Assembly: GCA_963575745.1 (NCBI GenBank)
Contig: CAUYUJ010020570.1
Location: forward strand, 90,262 to 154,261
From: Prorocentrum cordatum
Lineage: Eukaryota > Sar > Dinophyceae > Prorocentrales > Prorocentraceae
Length of the DNA: 64,000 nt
Direction of reading: 5' to 3'
The position numbers and the translations under genes were made by a program. Positions 51,047 through 62,415 of this stretch are shown here, piece after piece. Each line of letters opens with the position of its first letter. Position 1 is the first letter of the stretch. The notes under the pieces are model-generated. The model was not told the DNA's origin. It ran no database searches and worked only from the letters and a program-made list of their open reading frames with translations.

Positions 51047-52375
51047 TGGGCGCCGGCGGTAAACCGTCAACCTTTGTTACCGCCGGGGGACTCGTAGAGC
51101 TTCCTGATAACATATAATGTCGAAGAGAATTGCAGAGAACGAATAGTTTTTGAGCCCAACTCGAGTATCAGACCGAGTTCGGACCTCTGAATGCAGCAGA
51201 CAGAGGCGTCTGATGTCTCCGAATCGATCCCTGTGATTACCCGCCCTGCAGCCCCCCTACAGCCCGAGCTAAGTGCAGAACGCCGACAGTAGATCTCAAG
51301 ATGACTGGAAGAATACGAACAGTTTCGTGATTCTAGATCGCGCAGCAGACCGAGTTCAGAGCTCTGGATTCAGCAGGCGAACGCGCCTGATTATCCAGAG
51401 TGCGATAGGTGAGCTTACCAGCACTGTAGCTGCCCTACAGCTCGAGTTAAGTAGAAAATAGCGACAACGCGTATCAAGTTGACCCGAATAATACGAATAG
51501 GTTTGCAGACCTAGCTCGGCTAGCAGACCGAGTTCAGAGCTCTGGATTCAACAGGCGAACGCGCCTGATTATTCTGAGTGCGATAGGTGTGCTTGCCAGC
51601 ACTGTAGCTGCCCTACAGCTCGAGTTAAGTACAAAATACCGACAACGCGTATCAAGTGGACTCGAATAATACGAATAGGTTTGCGGACCTAGCTCGGCTA
51701 GCAGACCGAGTTTAGACCTATGGATTCAACAGGCGAACGCGCCTGATTATTCTGAGTGCGATACGAGTGCTTACCAGCACTGTAGCTGCCCTACAGCTCG
51801 AGTTAAGTAGAAAATACCGACAACGCGTATCAGGTTGACTCGAATAATACAAACAGGTTTGCGGACCTAGCTCGGCTGACAGACCGAGTTCAGACCTCTG
51901 GGTTCAACAGGCGAACGCGCCTGATCAATCTGCATGCATTAGCTGTGCTTACCAGCTCTGTAGCTGCCCTAGAGCTCGAGTTATGTTCAGAAAACCGACA
52001 GCGCGTATCAAGATGACTCGAAACGGCCGTTCCCGCCACAGTGCTTTTTGGCCTTCAAAGTTACCCGATCGAGCTGAGATCAAGATGGCGAGCGGGAATA
52101 AGATCGAATATCACGGGAAAAAATACTAGAGCTCAAACGAATTGTTGAATTTCGAGAACGAAATTTTCAACCGAGCAAAAGTCAGCAAAAGTTCCGTCGA
52201 GATTTTTCTTGCCAACTAGCTCTCCAGCGCGCCGGAATTACTCTTAGCTTCCAGCTATAACTAGCTAAGGGAAGCTCTACGAGTTAAGTTCCGTCGAGAT
52301 TTTTCTTGCCAACTAGCTCTCCAGCGCGCCGGAATTACTCTTAGCTTCCAGCTATAACTAGCTAAGGCAGCGGTA
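51047..52375 (+). repeat. Type I block 5 with exact 178-bp spacing, then two alpha elements
   Basis: Unit starts at 51481, 51659, 51837 and 52015 are again exactly 178 bp apart. The tail is followed by alpha elements with stem AGCTA / TAGCT (52253-52266), repeated about 100 bp on. Confidence 0.9.
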
Positions 52376-52432
52376 AACGGCCGCTCGAATACACTAACGC
52401 ACGCTTCTCGTGTAGACGGACTAGGAAGAAAC

Positions 52433-52463
<31 letters not shown>

Positions 52464-52735
52464 AGGACAGGAGAGGAGGGAAGAGAGCAAGAGGACATGA
52501 ATGGCAGCCAGCAGTTACAGAAAGCTTCAACTAAAGAGAGCAGTCCTCAAGGTGGAGGTCTCCAACCGCGGAGGGCCAGAAACGGATGGAAAGCCATTGG
52601 TCCGCGCCAATCGAAGGTTTTCTGCCACTCGTCGTGCCCGAGTCTTAGACGATGGCACAGCAGCTCCTGAAGGCACCGCTGGAAATCGTGCACACTGCGC
52701 TGCTGAACGACAAGGGAAGCTCTACGAGTTAAGTC
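52376..52735. other. Unassigned stretch with GA microsatellite
   Basis: (GA)n at about 52436-52463. A 106-codon plus-strand frame crosses the region but ends inside repeats and has no recognisable domain. Nothing else is visible. Confidence 0.5.
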
Positions 52736-52864
52736 AGCAAAATGTCCGTCGAGATTTTTCTTGCCAACTAGCTCTCCAGCGCTCCGGAATTACTCTTAAG
52801 CTTCCAGCAATAACATGCTAAGGGAAGCTCTACGAGTTACTAGCTCCACCCCGCGCCGGAGGTA
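52736..52864 (+). repeat. Alpha and beta elements
   Basis: Alpha copy with a broken inner stem (AGCAA with ATGCT), followed by the start of a beta element (TAGCTCCACCCCGCGCCGG). Confidence 0.7.
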
Positions 52865-53200
52865 CTGGCGCCGGCGGTGAACCGTCAACCTGGTCACCGC
52901 CGGGAACCTCGTAGAGCTCCTTTAACGCGTAAGAGTGCTCAGAATCGAAAGATAGTGCTTCTGGAAGCATTTCTCGAAAAAGGGAAAACATGATTTTTTT
53001 CGTGTCGACATGAAGATGGTTCCGCCAAGTGTTTTGATGGTAAAAGTGCGCCTACAGAGCTCATACTAAGACAGAGAGGCCCTCATAGTCGTTTACAGGT
53101 GCGAAAAATCTGCTTTCTCAAAATGAATTGTCAAATATCTTTCAAAAAATTGCAAATCCACCCAAAAGTTAACACTTTGTCCTTTCTGGCCGGGTCGACC
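52865..53200 (+). repeat. Type II block 3
   Basis: Hairpin of the GGTGA / TCACC form, then the standard body. It ends GGTCGACCAACT. Confidence 0.85.
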
Positions 53201-53305
53201 AACTAGCTCCACCCCGCGCCGGAATTCCTCTAGCTCATCGATTCCGAAGAGCTCTACGAGGTATTACTCTTAAGCTTCAGCAATAGCTTGCGAAGGGAAG
53301 CTCTA
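53201..53305 (+). repeat. Beta element and partial alpha element
   Basis: AGCTCCACCCCGCGCCGG...GAGCTCTACGAGG, then TTAAGCTTCAGCAATAGCTT, an alpha copy with mutations. Confidence 0.7.
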
Positions 53306-53645
53306 CTGGCGCCGGCGGTGAACCGTCAACCTGGTCACCGCCGGGAACCTCGTAGAGCTCCTTCCACTGGTAAGATTGCTGAGAATCGACATACAGTCAA
53401 AAAATAGAGATTTTTCGAAAATAGTAATTTTTGATTTTTTCCAATGTTCATATTCGCCTGGTTCCCGGAAGTCAACTCCTGCAAAAATGCATCAGCAGAG
53501 CTGAGCTGCTGTCAGAGAGAAGTTTATATGCCAATGCGACGCGCACAAATCTGCTTTCTGAAAATGAATTGTCAAATATCTGTCAAAAAATTGCAAAACC
53601 ACCCAAAAGTTATCACTTTGTCCTTTCTGGCCGGGTCGACCAACT
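53306..53645 (+). repeat. Type II block 4, divergent body
   Basis: Hairpin of the GGTGA / TCACC form, with a body that differs in the middle (GCATCAGCAGAGCTGAGC) and rejoins the standard sequence at AATCTGCTTTCTGAAAATG. Confidence 0.75.
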
Positions 53646-54840
53646 GGGCGCCGGCGGTAAACCGTCAACCTTTCTCACCGCCGGGGGACTCGTAGAGCTT
53701 CCTGACAGTATATAGTGTAGGAAAAAACTCCAAAGAACGACTAGTTTTTCAGCCCAAGCGATTTCAGACCTCTCAAGATAACTCTAACCGAAAAACAAAG
53801 AGTTTCGCAACCCAGTTCGAGTATCGAACCGAGTTCAGACCTCTGAATGCGACAGGCGAGCGCGTCTGATGTCTGTGAATCCACTCATGTAACTCCCAGC
53901 CCTGCAGCTCCCCTACAGCCCGAGTTAAGTGCAGAACACCGACAGTATCGACTCGAATAATAATAGTTTCGCGGACCTAGTTCGAGCAGCAGACCGAGTT
54001 CCGAGCTCTGGAATCGATCAACAGACGCGCCTGATGCGTGCAAATCGATAACTGTGATCCGCAGCACTGTAGCCCCAGCACGAGTTCAGTGCAGAAAATT
54101 CAGAGCACTTCTCAAGATGATTCGGACAATACGAAGAGCTTCGCGAACCTAGCTCGGGCAACAGGCCGAGTTCAGAGCTCTTGGTTCGATAGACGCACGC
54201 GAATGATGATTCCCCATCGATTCCTGTGACAATAAGCCCTGTAGCTGCCCTAGAGCTCGAGTTAAGCACAGGAAACCGAGAGCGTCTGTCAAGACGACTC
54301 TAATAATACGAATAGGCTTGCGGACCTAGCTTGGCTAGCAGACCGAGTTCAGACCTCTGGATTCGACAGGCGAACGCGCCTGATAATTCTGGATGCGATA
54401 GGTGTGCTTACCAGCTCTCTAGCTGCCCTGCAGCTCGAGTTAAGTACAGAAAACCGAGAGCGTCTGTCAAGACGACTCGAATGATACGAATAGGTTTGCG
54501 GACCTAGCTTGGCTAGCAGACCGAGTTCAGACTCCTGGATTCAACAGGCGAACGCGCCTGATAATTCTGAGTGCCATAAGTGTGCTTACCAGCTCTGTAG
54601 CTCCCCAACAGCTCGAGTTAAGAACAAAATACCGACAACGCGTATCAAGATGACTCGAAACGGCCGTTCCCGCCGGGACGCTTTTTGACAGTAAAATGTA
54701 CCCGATCGAGCTGAGATCAAGATGGCGAGCGGGAATAAGATCAAATATCACGGGAAAAAATACTAGAGCTCAAACGAATTGTCAAATTTCGAGAACAAAA
54801 TTTTCAACCGACCCAAAATTAACCAAAAGGTCCGTCGAGA
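53646..54840 (+). repeat. Type I block 6
   Basis: The hairpin has GGTAA opposite TCACC, one of two copies where the variable pair does not match. About six satellite units follow. Confidence 0.8.
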
Positions 54841-55182
54841 CTGGAACCGGCGGTAAACCGTCAACCTGGTCACCGCCGGGAACCTCGTAGAGCTCTTTTC
54901 TTGCACAGCGACCGTCGGAACACATAGAGAAAGCTTCTGAGGCGAGAAACGAAAAAATCGAAAAATCGTGTTTTTCTGTTTTCATACAACCTCGGTTCCG
55001 CCAAGTGTTTTGATAGTAATACTGCATCTATGGACCTGAAAATTTTACTGGCGGATGCGCCATAACCCACTACAGGTGCGAAAAATCTGCTTTCTCAAAA
55101 TAAATGATCAAATATTTTTCAAATATTCGCAAAACCACCGAAAAGTTGCCACATTGTCCGTTCTGGTCGGGTCGACCAACTG
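54841..55182 (+). repeat. Type II-like block 5
   Basis: Begins GGAACCGGCGGTAAACC with TCACCGCCGG, the other mismatched copy. The body starts CTCTTTTCTTGCACAGCG, as in the copy near 24815, and then follows the common sequence. Confidence 0.75.
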
Positions 55183-56160
55183 GGCGCCGGCGGTAAACCG
55201 TCAACCTTGGTTACCGCCGGGGGACTCGTAGAGCTTCCTGACAACATATACTGTCGGAAAAAAATTGCAGAGGACGAATAGTTTTTCAGCCGATTTCGAG
55301 TATCAGATCGAGTTCAGACATCTGAGTGCGACAGACGGACGCGTCTGATCTCGCCGAATCGATTCCTGTGATTACCCGCCCTGCAGCCTCCCTACAGCCC
55401 GAATTAAGTGCAGAACGCCGACAGTAGCTCTCATGATGACTGAAGAATACGAACAGTTTCGTGATTCTGGATTACGCAACAGACCGGGTTGAGAGCTCTA
55501 GATTCAACAGGCGAACGCGCCTGATGATTCTGAGTGCGGTAGGTGTGCTTACCAGCACAGTATCTGCCCTACAGCTCGAGTTAAGTAGGAAATACCGACA
55601 ACGCGTATCAAGTTGACTCGAATAATACGAATAGGTTTGCGGACCTAGCTCGACTAGCAGACCGAGTTTCGACCTATGGATTCAACGGGCGAACGCGTCT
55701 GATCATTCTGAGTGCGATAGGAGTGCTTACCAGCACTCTAGCTGCCCTAGAGCTCGAGTTAAGTAGAAAATACCGACAACGCGTATCAAGTTGACTCGAA
55801 TAATAGAAACAGGTTTGCGAACCTAGCTCGGCTGAGAGACCGAGTTCAGACCTCTGGGTTCAACAGGCGAACGCGCCTGATCATTCTGCATGCGTTAGCT
55901 GTGCTTACCAGCTCTGTAGCTGACCTAGAGCTCGAGTTATGTTCAGAAAACCGTCAGCGCATATCAAGATGACTCGAAACGGCCGATCCCGCCAGAGTGC
56001 TTTTTGGCCTTCAAAGTTACCCGATCGAGCTGAGATCAAGATGGTGAGCGGGAATAAGAATCACGGGAAAAAATACTAGAGCTCTAACGAATTGTCAAAT
56101 TCCGAGAAAGAAATTTTCAACCGAGCAAAAGTCAGCAAAAGTTCCGTCGAGATTTTTCTT
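55183..56160 (+). repeat. Type I block 7
   Basis: Hairpin at 55187-55220 (GGTAA with TTACC, loop ending CTTGG). About four satellite units follow. The first contains CAGACG / CGTCTG, a fully paired variant of the satellite hairpin. Confidence 0.85.
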
Positions 56161-56513
56161 GCCAACTAGCTCTCCAGCGCGCCGGAATTACTCTTAGCTT
56201 CCAGCTATAACTAGCTAACGGAAGCTCTACGAGTTACTAGCTCCACCCCGCGCCGGAATTCCTCCAGCCCATCGATGCCGAAGAGCTCTACGAGGTATTT
56301 TTCTTGCCAACTAGCTCTCCAGCGCTCCGGAATTACTCTTAAGCTTCCAGCAATAACTTGCTAAGGGAAGCTCTACGAGTTACTAGCTCCACCCCGCGCC
56401 GGAATTCTTCTAGCTTATCGATGTCGAAGAGCTCTACGAGGTACGAGTTACTAGCTCCACCCCGCGCCGGAATTCCTCTAGCTCATCGATGCCGAAGAGC
56501 TCTACGAGGTACG
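56161..56513 (+). repeat. Cluster of alpha and beta elements
   Basis: Alpha with AGCTA / TAGCT (56203-56216), beta, alpha with AGCAA / TTGCT (56349-56362), then two beta copies. All end in AGCTCTACGAG. Confidence 0.85.
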
Positions 56514-57800
56514 ATGCGTGGGGCCCTGCAAAGCGCACCAGGAAGATCTGCCTAGGATCCTGGAAGAACTGCCGAAGCTCTTTCGAAGCTCTGCCGAAGC
56601 GCTTCGCGCACCCTGGAGCCACGCGTATTGGGAAACGCCAGGAAGCCACGCTCCCGGACCCGCTGCAACCTCCGGCGACTTGCTGGAAAGATCGTGGACC
56701 GGCGAAGGTGGGCGTGTGCTTCTCACCACCCACCTCCGGCTTCTTATCTGAAACCCTAAGCTCACCAAGGAGCTATCCGGGAAAAACCCGGATAGCGAAG
56801 CCAAGCACGGAACGCCGCACGGGGACCTCTGCCAAGCCGCCTGAAACGATGCGCGGGACGCTGGAAACCTCGCAGGAGACGCTTGCAGGGGCGCCGTTTA
56901 CGATGCGTGGGGTCCTGCAAAGCGCGCAAGGGGGATCTGCCTAGGAGAACTTGCTATGTCCAAAACCCGGATAGCACTTGTACGCGTCCAAAACTCGGAT
57001 AGCGAAGCCAAGCGCGGAGCGCCGCACGGAGACCTTTGCCAGGCTGCCTGAAACGATGCGCGGGACGCTGGACACCTCGCAGGACACGCTTGCAGGAGCG
57101 CCGTTTACGATGCGTGGGGCCCTGCAACTGCAAAGCGCGCAAGGGGGATCTGCCTAGGTGCCTGGAAGGACTGCCGAAGCTCTTCCGAGGCTCTGCCGAA
57201 GCGCTTCGCGCACCCTGGAGCCACGCGTATTGGGAAACGCTAGGAAGCCACGCTCCCGGACACGCTGCGAACTCGGGCAAGTTCCTGCGGGGATCGTGGA
57301 CCGGCGGAGGTGGGCGTGTCCTCCTCACCACCCACCGCCAGCTTCTTCTTTGAAACCCTCAGCTCTCCAAGGAGCTATCCGGGAAGTAGGCGCTCGAAAC
57401 GTCGTCGGAGACGCCTGGAACGGCGCCTTGGACGATGCCTGGGGCGCTGCGCGAGGACCGCGCAAGCGCTGCGTAGGAGCTTGCAAACGCCGCGGCGATG
57501 ACTGCCTGGGAGCTTCGGCAACGCCGCCGCCACGCGTATTGGGAAACGCTAGAAACAGCGCTCCCGGACACGCTGCAAGCCCCGGCGAGTTGCTGCGGGG
57601 ATCGTGAGGGCGGAGCGTGGGAGTGCGGCGATGCACGCGCACTCGCCGGCTTCTCCTCTAACAACCCTATGTAGCCCAACAAGAGGGCTACCCGGGAACT
57701 GCCGAAGCTCTTCCGAAGCTCTGCCGAAGCGCTTCGCGCACCCTGGAGCCACGCGTAGTGGGAAACGCTAGGAAGCCACGCTCCCGGACCCGCTGCCGGT
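56514..57800. repeat. GC-rich family D repeats
   Basis: Shared segments CGAAGCGCTTCGCGCACCCT, GAGCCACGCGTATTGGGAAA and GGAGCTATCCGGG occur in units near 56570, 57170 and 57700, with a partial copy at 57530. A perfect 10-bp inverted repeat GCTATCCGGG / CCCGGATAGC with loop AAAAA lies at about 56774-56798. Frames here are shared shadows without domains. Confidence 0.75.
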
Positions 57801-58754
57801 GACTCGTAGAGCTTCCCTAAGCTAGTTGCTGGAAGCTTAAGAGTAATTCCGGCGCGCTGGAGAGCTAGTTGGCAAGAAAAATCTCAACGGAACTTTTGCT
57901 GACTTTTGGTCGGTTGAAAATTTTGTTCTCGAAATTTGACTATTCGTTAGAGATCTAGTATTTTTTCCCGTGATATTCGATCTTATTTCCGCTCGCCATC
58001 TTGATCTCAGCTCGATCGGGTAACTTTGAAGGCCAAAAAGCACTCTGGCGGGATCGGCCGTTTCGAGTCATCTTGATATGCACTGACGGTTTTATGAACA
58101 TAACTCGAGCTCTAGGGCAGCTACAGAGCTGCTGAGCACAGCTAATGCATGCAGAATGATCAGGCGCGTTTGCCTGTCGAACCGAGAGGTCTGAACTCGG
58201 TCTGTGAGCCGAGCTAGGTCCGCAAACCTGTTCGTATTATTCGAGTCATCTTGACAGAAACTTTCGGTTTTCTGTACTTAACTCGAGCTGTAAGACAGTT
58301 ACAGAGCTGATGTTTACAGGAACTGATTCGGAATCGTCAGTTGCGTTTGTCTGTCGAATCTAGAGCTCTGAACTCGGTCTTCTGCTCGATCTAGAATCGC
58401 GAAATTATTTCTATTGGTCGAGTCATCTTGAGAAGTGCTCTCGGTTTTCTTCACTGAACTTGCGCTGAGAGGGGGCTACAGATCATGCGCGTCTGTCTGT
58501 CGAATCGAGAGCTCGGAACTCGGTCTGCTGCCCGAACTAGGTCCGCGAAAATATTGTATTGTGCGAGTCATCCTGATAGATGCTCTCGGTTTTCTGTAAT
58601 AACCTCGGTCTGTAGGGGGGCTGCGGGGCTGGTAATGACAGGAGTCGATTCGCAGACATCAGACGCGTCCGCTTGTCGCATTCAGAGGTGAAAAAATGTT
58701 CACTATGAGTCAGAATGTTGGTAGGTGCTGTCGGTTTTCTCAACTTAAGTCGAA
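57801..58754 (-). repeat. Type I block 8, reverse orientation
   Basis: An alpha-like start and satellite tail in reverse complement (GAAAATTTTGTTCTCGAAAT), then about four units read on the minus strand. It faces the plus-oriented block at 58968, giving a head-to-head pair. Confidence 0.8.
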
Positions 58755-58967
58755 CTGGGAAGCTCTACGAGTTCCCCAGCGGTAACCAAGGTTGACGGTT
58801 TACCGCCGGCGCACAGTTCCGGCAACCTGCTGCGAGAATCGTGGACCGGCGGAGGTGGGCGTGTCTCCTTCACCACACACCTCCGGCTTCTTCTCTGGAA
58901 CCCTCAGCTCTCCAAGGAGCTATCCGGGAATAACTTGCTAAGGGAAGCTCTACGAGTTAACTGAGCG
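58755..58967. repeat. Head-to-head junction of two type I blocks
   Basis: A reversed hairpin (GCGGTAACCAAGG, then GGTTTACCGCCGG), a partial family D copy (58812-58930) and an alpha end (TAACTTGCTAAGGGAAGCTC). Confidence 0.7.
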
Positions 58968-59939
58968 CCGGCGGTAAACCGTCAACCTTGGTTACCGCCG
59001 GGGAACTCGTAGAGCTTCCAAGCTCGACTTAAGTTGAGAAAACCGACAGCACCTACCAACATTCCGACTCATAGTGAATATTTTTTGACCTCTGAATGCG
59101 ACAAGTGGACGCGTCTGATGTCTGCGAATCGACTCCTGGCATTACCAGCCCCGCAGCCCCCCTACAGCCCGAGGTCAGTGTAGAAAACCGACAGCATCTC
59201 TCAGAATGACTCGAACAATACAATAGTCTCGCGAAGCTAGTTCGGGCAGCAGACCGAGTTCCGAGCTCAGGATTCGACAGGCGGACGCGCATGATCTATT
59301 CAAATCGATTTATATGACAACCAGCACTGTAGCCCCCTCTCAGCGCAAGTTGAGTGAAGAAAACCGAGAGCACTTCTCAAGATGACTCGACCAATACGAA
59401 AATTTCGCGATTCTAGATCGAGCAGAAGATCGAGTTCAGAGCTATGGATTCGACAGACAAACGTAACTGACGATTCTGAATCATGTTCTGTAAATATCAG
59501 CTCTGTGACTGTCTTACAGCTCGAGTTAAGAACACAAAACCGAGAGTTTTTGTCAAGGTGACTCGAATAATATGAACAGGTTTGCGGACCTAACTCGGCT
59601 CACAGACCGAGTTCAGACCTCTGGGTTCAACAGGCGAACGCGCCTGATCATTCTGCATGCATTAGCTGTGCTTACCAGCTCTGTAGCTGCCCTAGAGCTC
59701 GAGTTATGTTCATAAAACAGTCAGCGCATATCAAGATGACTCGAAACGGCCGATCCCGCCAGTGTGCTTTTTGGCCTTGAAAGTTACCCGATCGAGCTGA
59801 GATCAAGATGCCGAGCGCGAATAAGATCGAATATCAGGGGAAAAAATACTAGAGCTCCTACGAATGTTCAAATTTCGAGAACCAAATTTTCAACCGACCA
59901 AAAGTCATCAAAAGTTCCGTCGAGATTTTTCTTGCCAAC
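58968..59939 (+). repeat. Type I block 9
   Basis: Hairpin GGTAA / TTACC, four to five satellite units that mirror the reversed block at 57801 closely enough to suggest an inverted duplication, then the tail. Confidence 0.8.
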
Positions 59940-60278
59940 TGGCGCCGGCGGTGAACCGTCAACCTGGACACCGCCGGGAACCTCGTAGATCTCCTGGCAC
60001 GCGTGAGAGTGCTCAGCATCAAAAGAGAGGGCTTCTGGAAGCATTTCTCGAAAATAAGAAAACGTGATTTTTTCCATGTCGACATGAAGTTGGTTTCGCC
60101 AAGTGTTTTGATAGTAAAAGCGCATCTACAGAGCTCATATTAAGACGCAGAGGCCCTCATAGTCGTCTACAGGTGCGAAAAATCTGCTTTCTCAAAATAA
60201 TGGTCAAATATCTTTCAAATATTCGCGAAACCACCCAAAAGTTACCACTTTGTCCGTTCTGGCCGGGTCGGCCAACTG
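59940..60278 (+). repeat. Type II block 6
   Basis: Hairpin CCGGCGGTG paired with CACCGCCGG (9 bp), followed by the standard body and GGCCAACT. Confidence 0.85.
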
Positions 60279-61371
60279 GGCGCCGGCGGTAAACCGTCAA
60301 CCTTTCTTACCGCCGGGGGACTCGTAGAGCTTCCTGACAATATATAATGTGGAAAAGAATTTCAGAGAACGACTAGTTTTCCAGCCCAAGCGATTATAGA
60401 CCTCTCAAGATGACTCTAACAAAACAAACGAACAGTTTTCCAATCGAGCTCGAGTATGAAACCGAGTTCAGACCTCTGAATGCGACAGGCGGACGCGTCT
60501 GATGTCTGCGGATCGATTCCTGTGATTACCAGCTCTGCAGCCCCCCATACAGCCTGAGTTAAGTGCAGAAAACCGAGAGTACCTCTCAGGATGACTCGAA
60601 TAATACAACAGTTTCGCGGATCTCGTTCGAGCAGCAGACCGAGTTCCGAGCTCTCGGTTCGACGAACGGACGCGCCTGATGTCTCGAAATCGATTCCTGT
60701 GACCAGCAGCACTGTAGCCCTCCCCCAGCACGATTCAAGTACAGAAAACCGAGAGCACTTCTCAAGATGACTCGAACAATACCAATAGGTTCGCGAACCT
60801 AGCTCGGGGAGCAGGCCGAGTTCAGAGCTCTTGATTCAACAGACGAACGCGCCTGATAATTCTCAATCGATTTCTGTGATTATCAGCTCTGTGGCTGCCC
60901 TACAGATCGAGTTAAGTACGAAAAACCGAGAGCGTCTGCTACAATGACTCGAATAATACGAATAGGTTTGCGACCCTAGCTCGGCTAGCAGACCGAGTTC
61001 AGACCTCTGGATTCAACAGGCGAACGCGCCTGATCATTCTGAATGCATTAGCTGTGCTGACCAGCTCTGTAGTTGTCCTGAAGCTCGAGTTATCTTGAGA
61101 AAACCGACAGCGCGTATCAAGATGACTCGAAACGGCCGTTCCCGCCCCCCTGCTTTTTGGCCTTCAAAGTTACCCGATCGAGCTGAGATCAAGATGGCGA
61201 GCGGGAATAAGATCGAATATCATGGGAAAAAATACTAGAGCTCTAACGAATGGTCAAATTTCGAGAACAAAATTTTCAACCGACCAAAAGTCAGCAAAAG
61301 GTCCGTCGAGATTTTTCTTGCCAACTAGCTCTCCAGCGCCCCGGAATTACTCTTAAGCTTCCAGCAACTGG
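60279..61371 (+). repeat. Type I block 10
   Basis: Hairpin GGTAA / TTACC, leader and satellite units. Nearly the same sequence as the blocks at 45534 and 61372, so recently duplicated. Confidence 0.85.
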
Positions 61372-62415
61372 GCGCCGGCGGTAAACCGTCAACCTTTCTT
61401 ACCGCCGGGGGACTCGTAGAGCTTCCTGACAATATATAATGTGGAAAAGAATTTCAGAGAACGACTAGTTTTTCAGCCCAAGCGATTATAGACCTCTCAA
61501 GATGACTCTAACAAAACAAACGAACAGTTTTCCAATCGAGCTCGAGTATGAAACCGAGTTCAGACCTCTGAATGCGACAGGCGGACGCGTCTGATGTCTG
61601 CGGATCGATTCCTGTGATTACCAGCTCTGCAGCCCCCCATACAGCCAGAGTTAAGTGCAGAAAACCGAGAGTAGCTTTTAGGATGACTCGAATAATACAA
61701 TAGTTTCGCGGATCTCGTTCGAGCAGCAGACCGAGTTCCGAGCTCTCGGTTCGACGAACGGACGCGCCTGGTGTCTCGAAATCGATTCCTGTGACCAGCA
61801 GAGCTATAGCCCTCCCCCAGCACGATTTATGTACAGAAAACCGAAAGCACTTCTCAAGATGACTCGAACAATACGAATGGGTTCGCGAACCTAGCTCGGA
61901 GAGAAGGCCGATTTCAGAGCTCTTGATGCAACAGACGAACGCGCCTGATAAGTTCTCAATCGATTTCTGTTAGTATGAGCTCTGTGGCTGCCCTATAGAT
62001 CGAGTTAAGTACGAAAAACCGAGAGCGTCTGCTACAATGACTCGAATAATACGAATAGGTTTGCGACCCTAGCTCGGCTAGCAGACCGAGTTCAGACCTC
62101 TGGATTCAACAGGCGAACGCGCCTGATCATTCTGAACGCATTAGCTGTGCTAACCAGCTCTGTAGGTGTCCTGAAGCTCGAGTTATCTTGAGAAAACCGA
62201 CAGCGCGTATCAAGATGACTCGAAACGGCCGTTCCCGCCTGTGCTTTTTGGCCTTCAAAGTTACCCGATCGAGCTGAGATCAAGATGGCGAGCGGGAATA
62301 AGATCGAATATCATGGGAAAAAATACTAGAGCTCTAACGAATGGTCAAATTTCGAGAACAAAATTTTCAACCGACCAAAAGTCACAAAAGGTCCGTCGAG
62401 ATTTTTCTTGCCAAC
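61372..62415 (+). repeat. Type I block 11
   Basis: Hairpin GGTAA / TTACC and units very similar to those at 60279. It ends at CTTGCCAACTGGGCGCC, the next hairpin. Confidence 0.85.

Noticed and set aside
52501-52821. 106-codon plus-strand frame
   Set aside because: It begins near a GA microsatellite and ends in an alpha element; no recognisable protein features.
57158-57607. Open frames of 105-150 codons in the family D region
   Set aside because: The same sequence is repeated several times with frame changes, both strands are open because of GC content, and no domain is visible.
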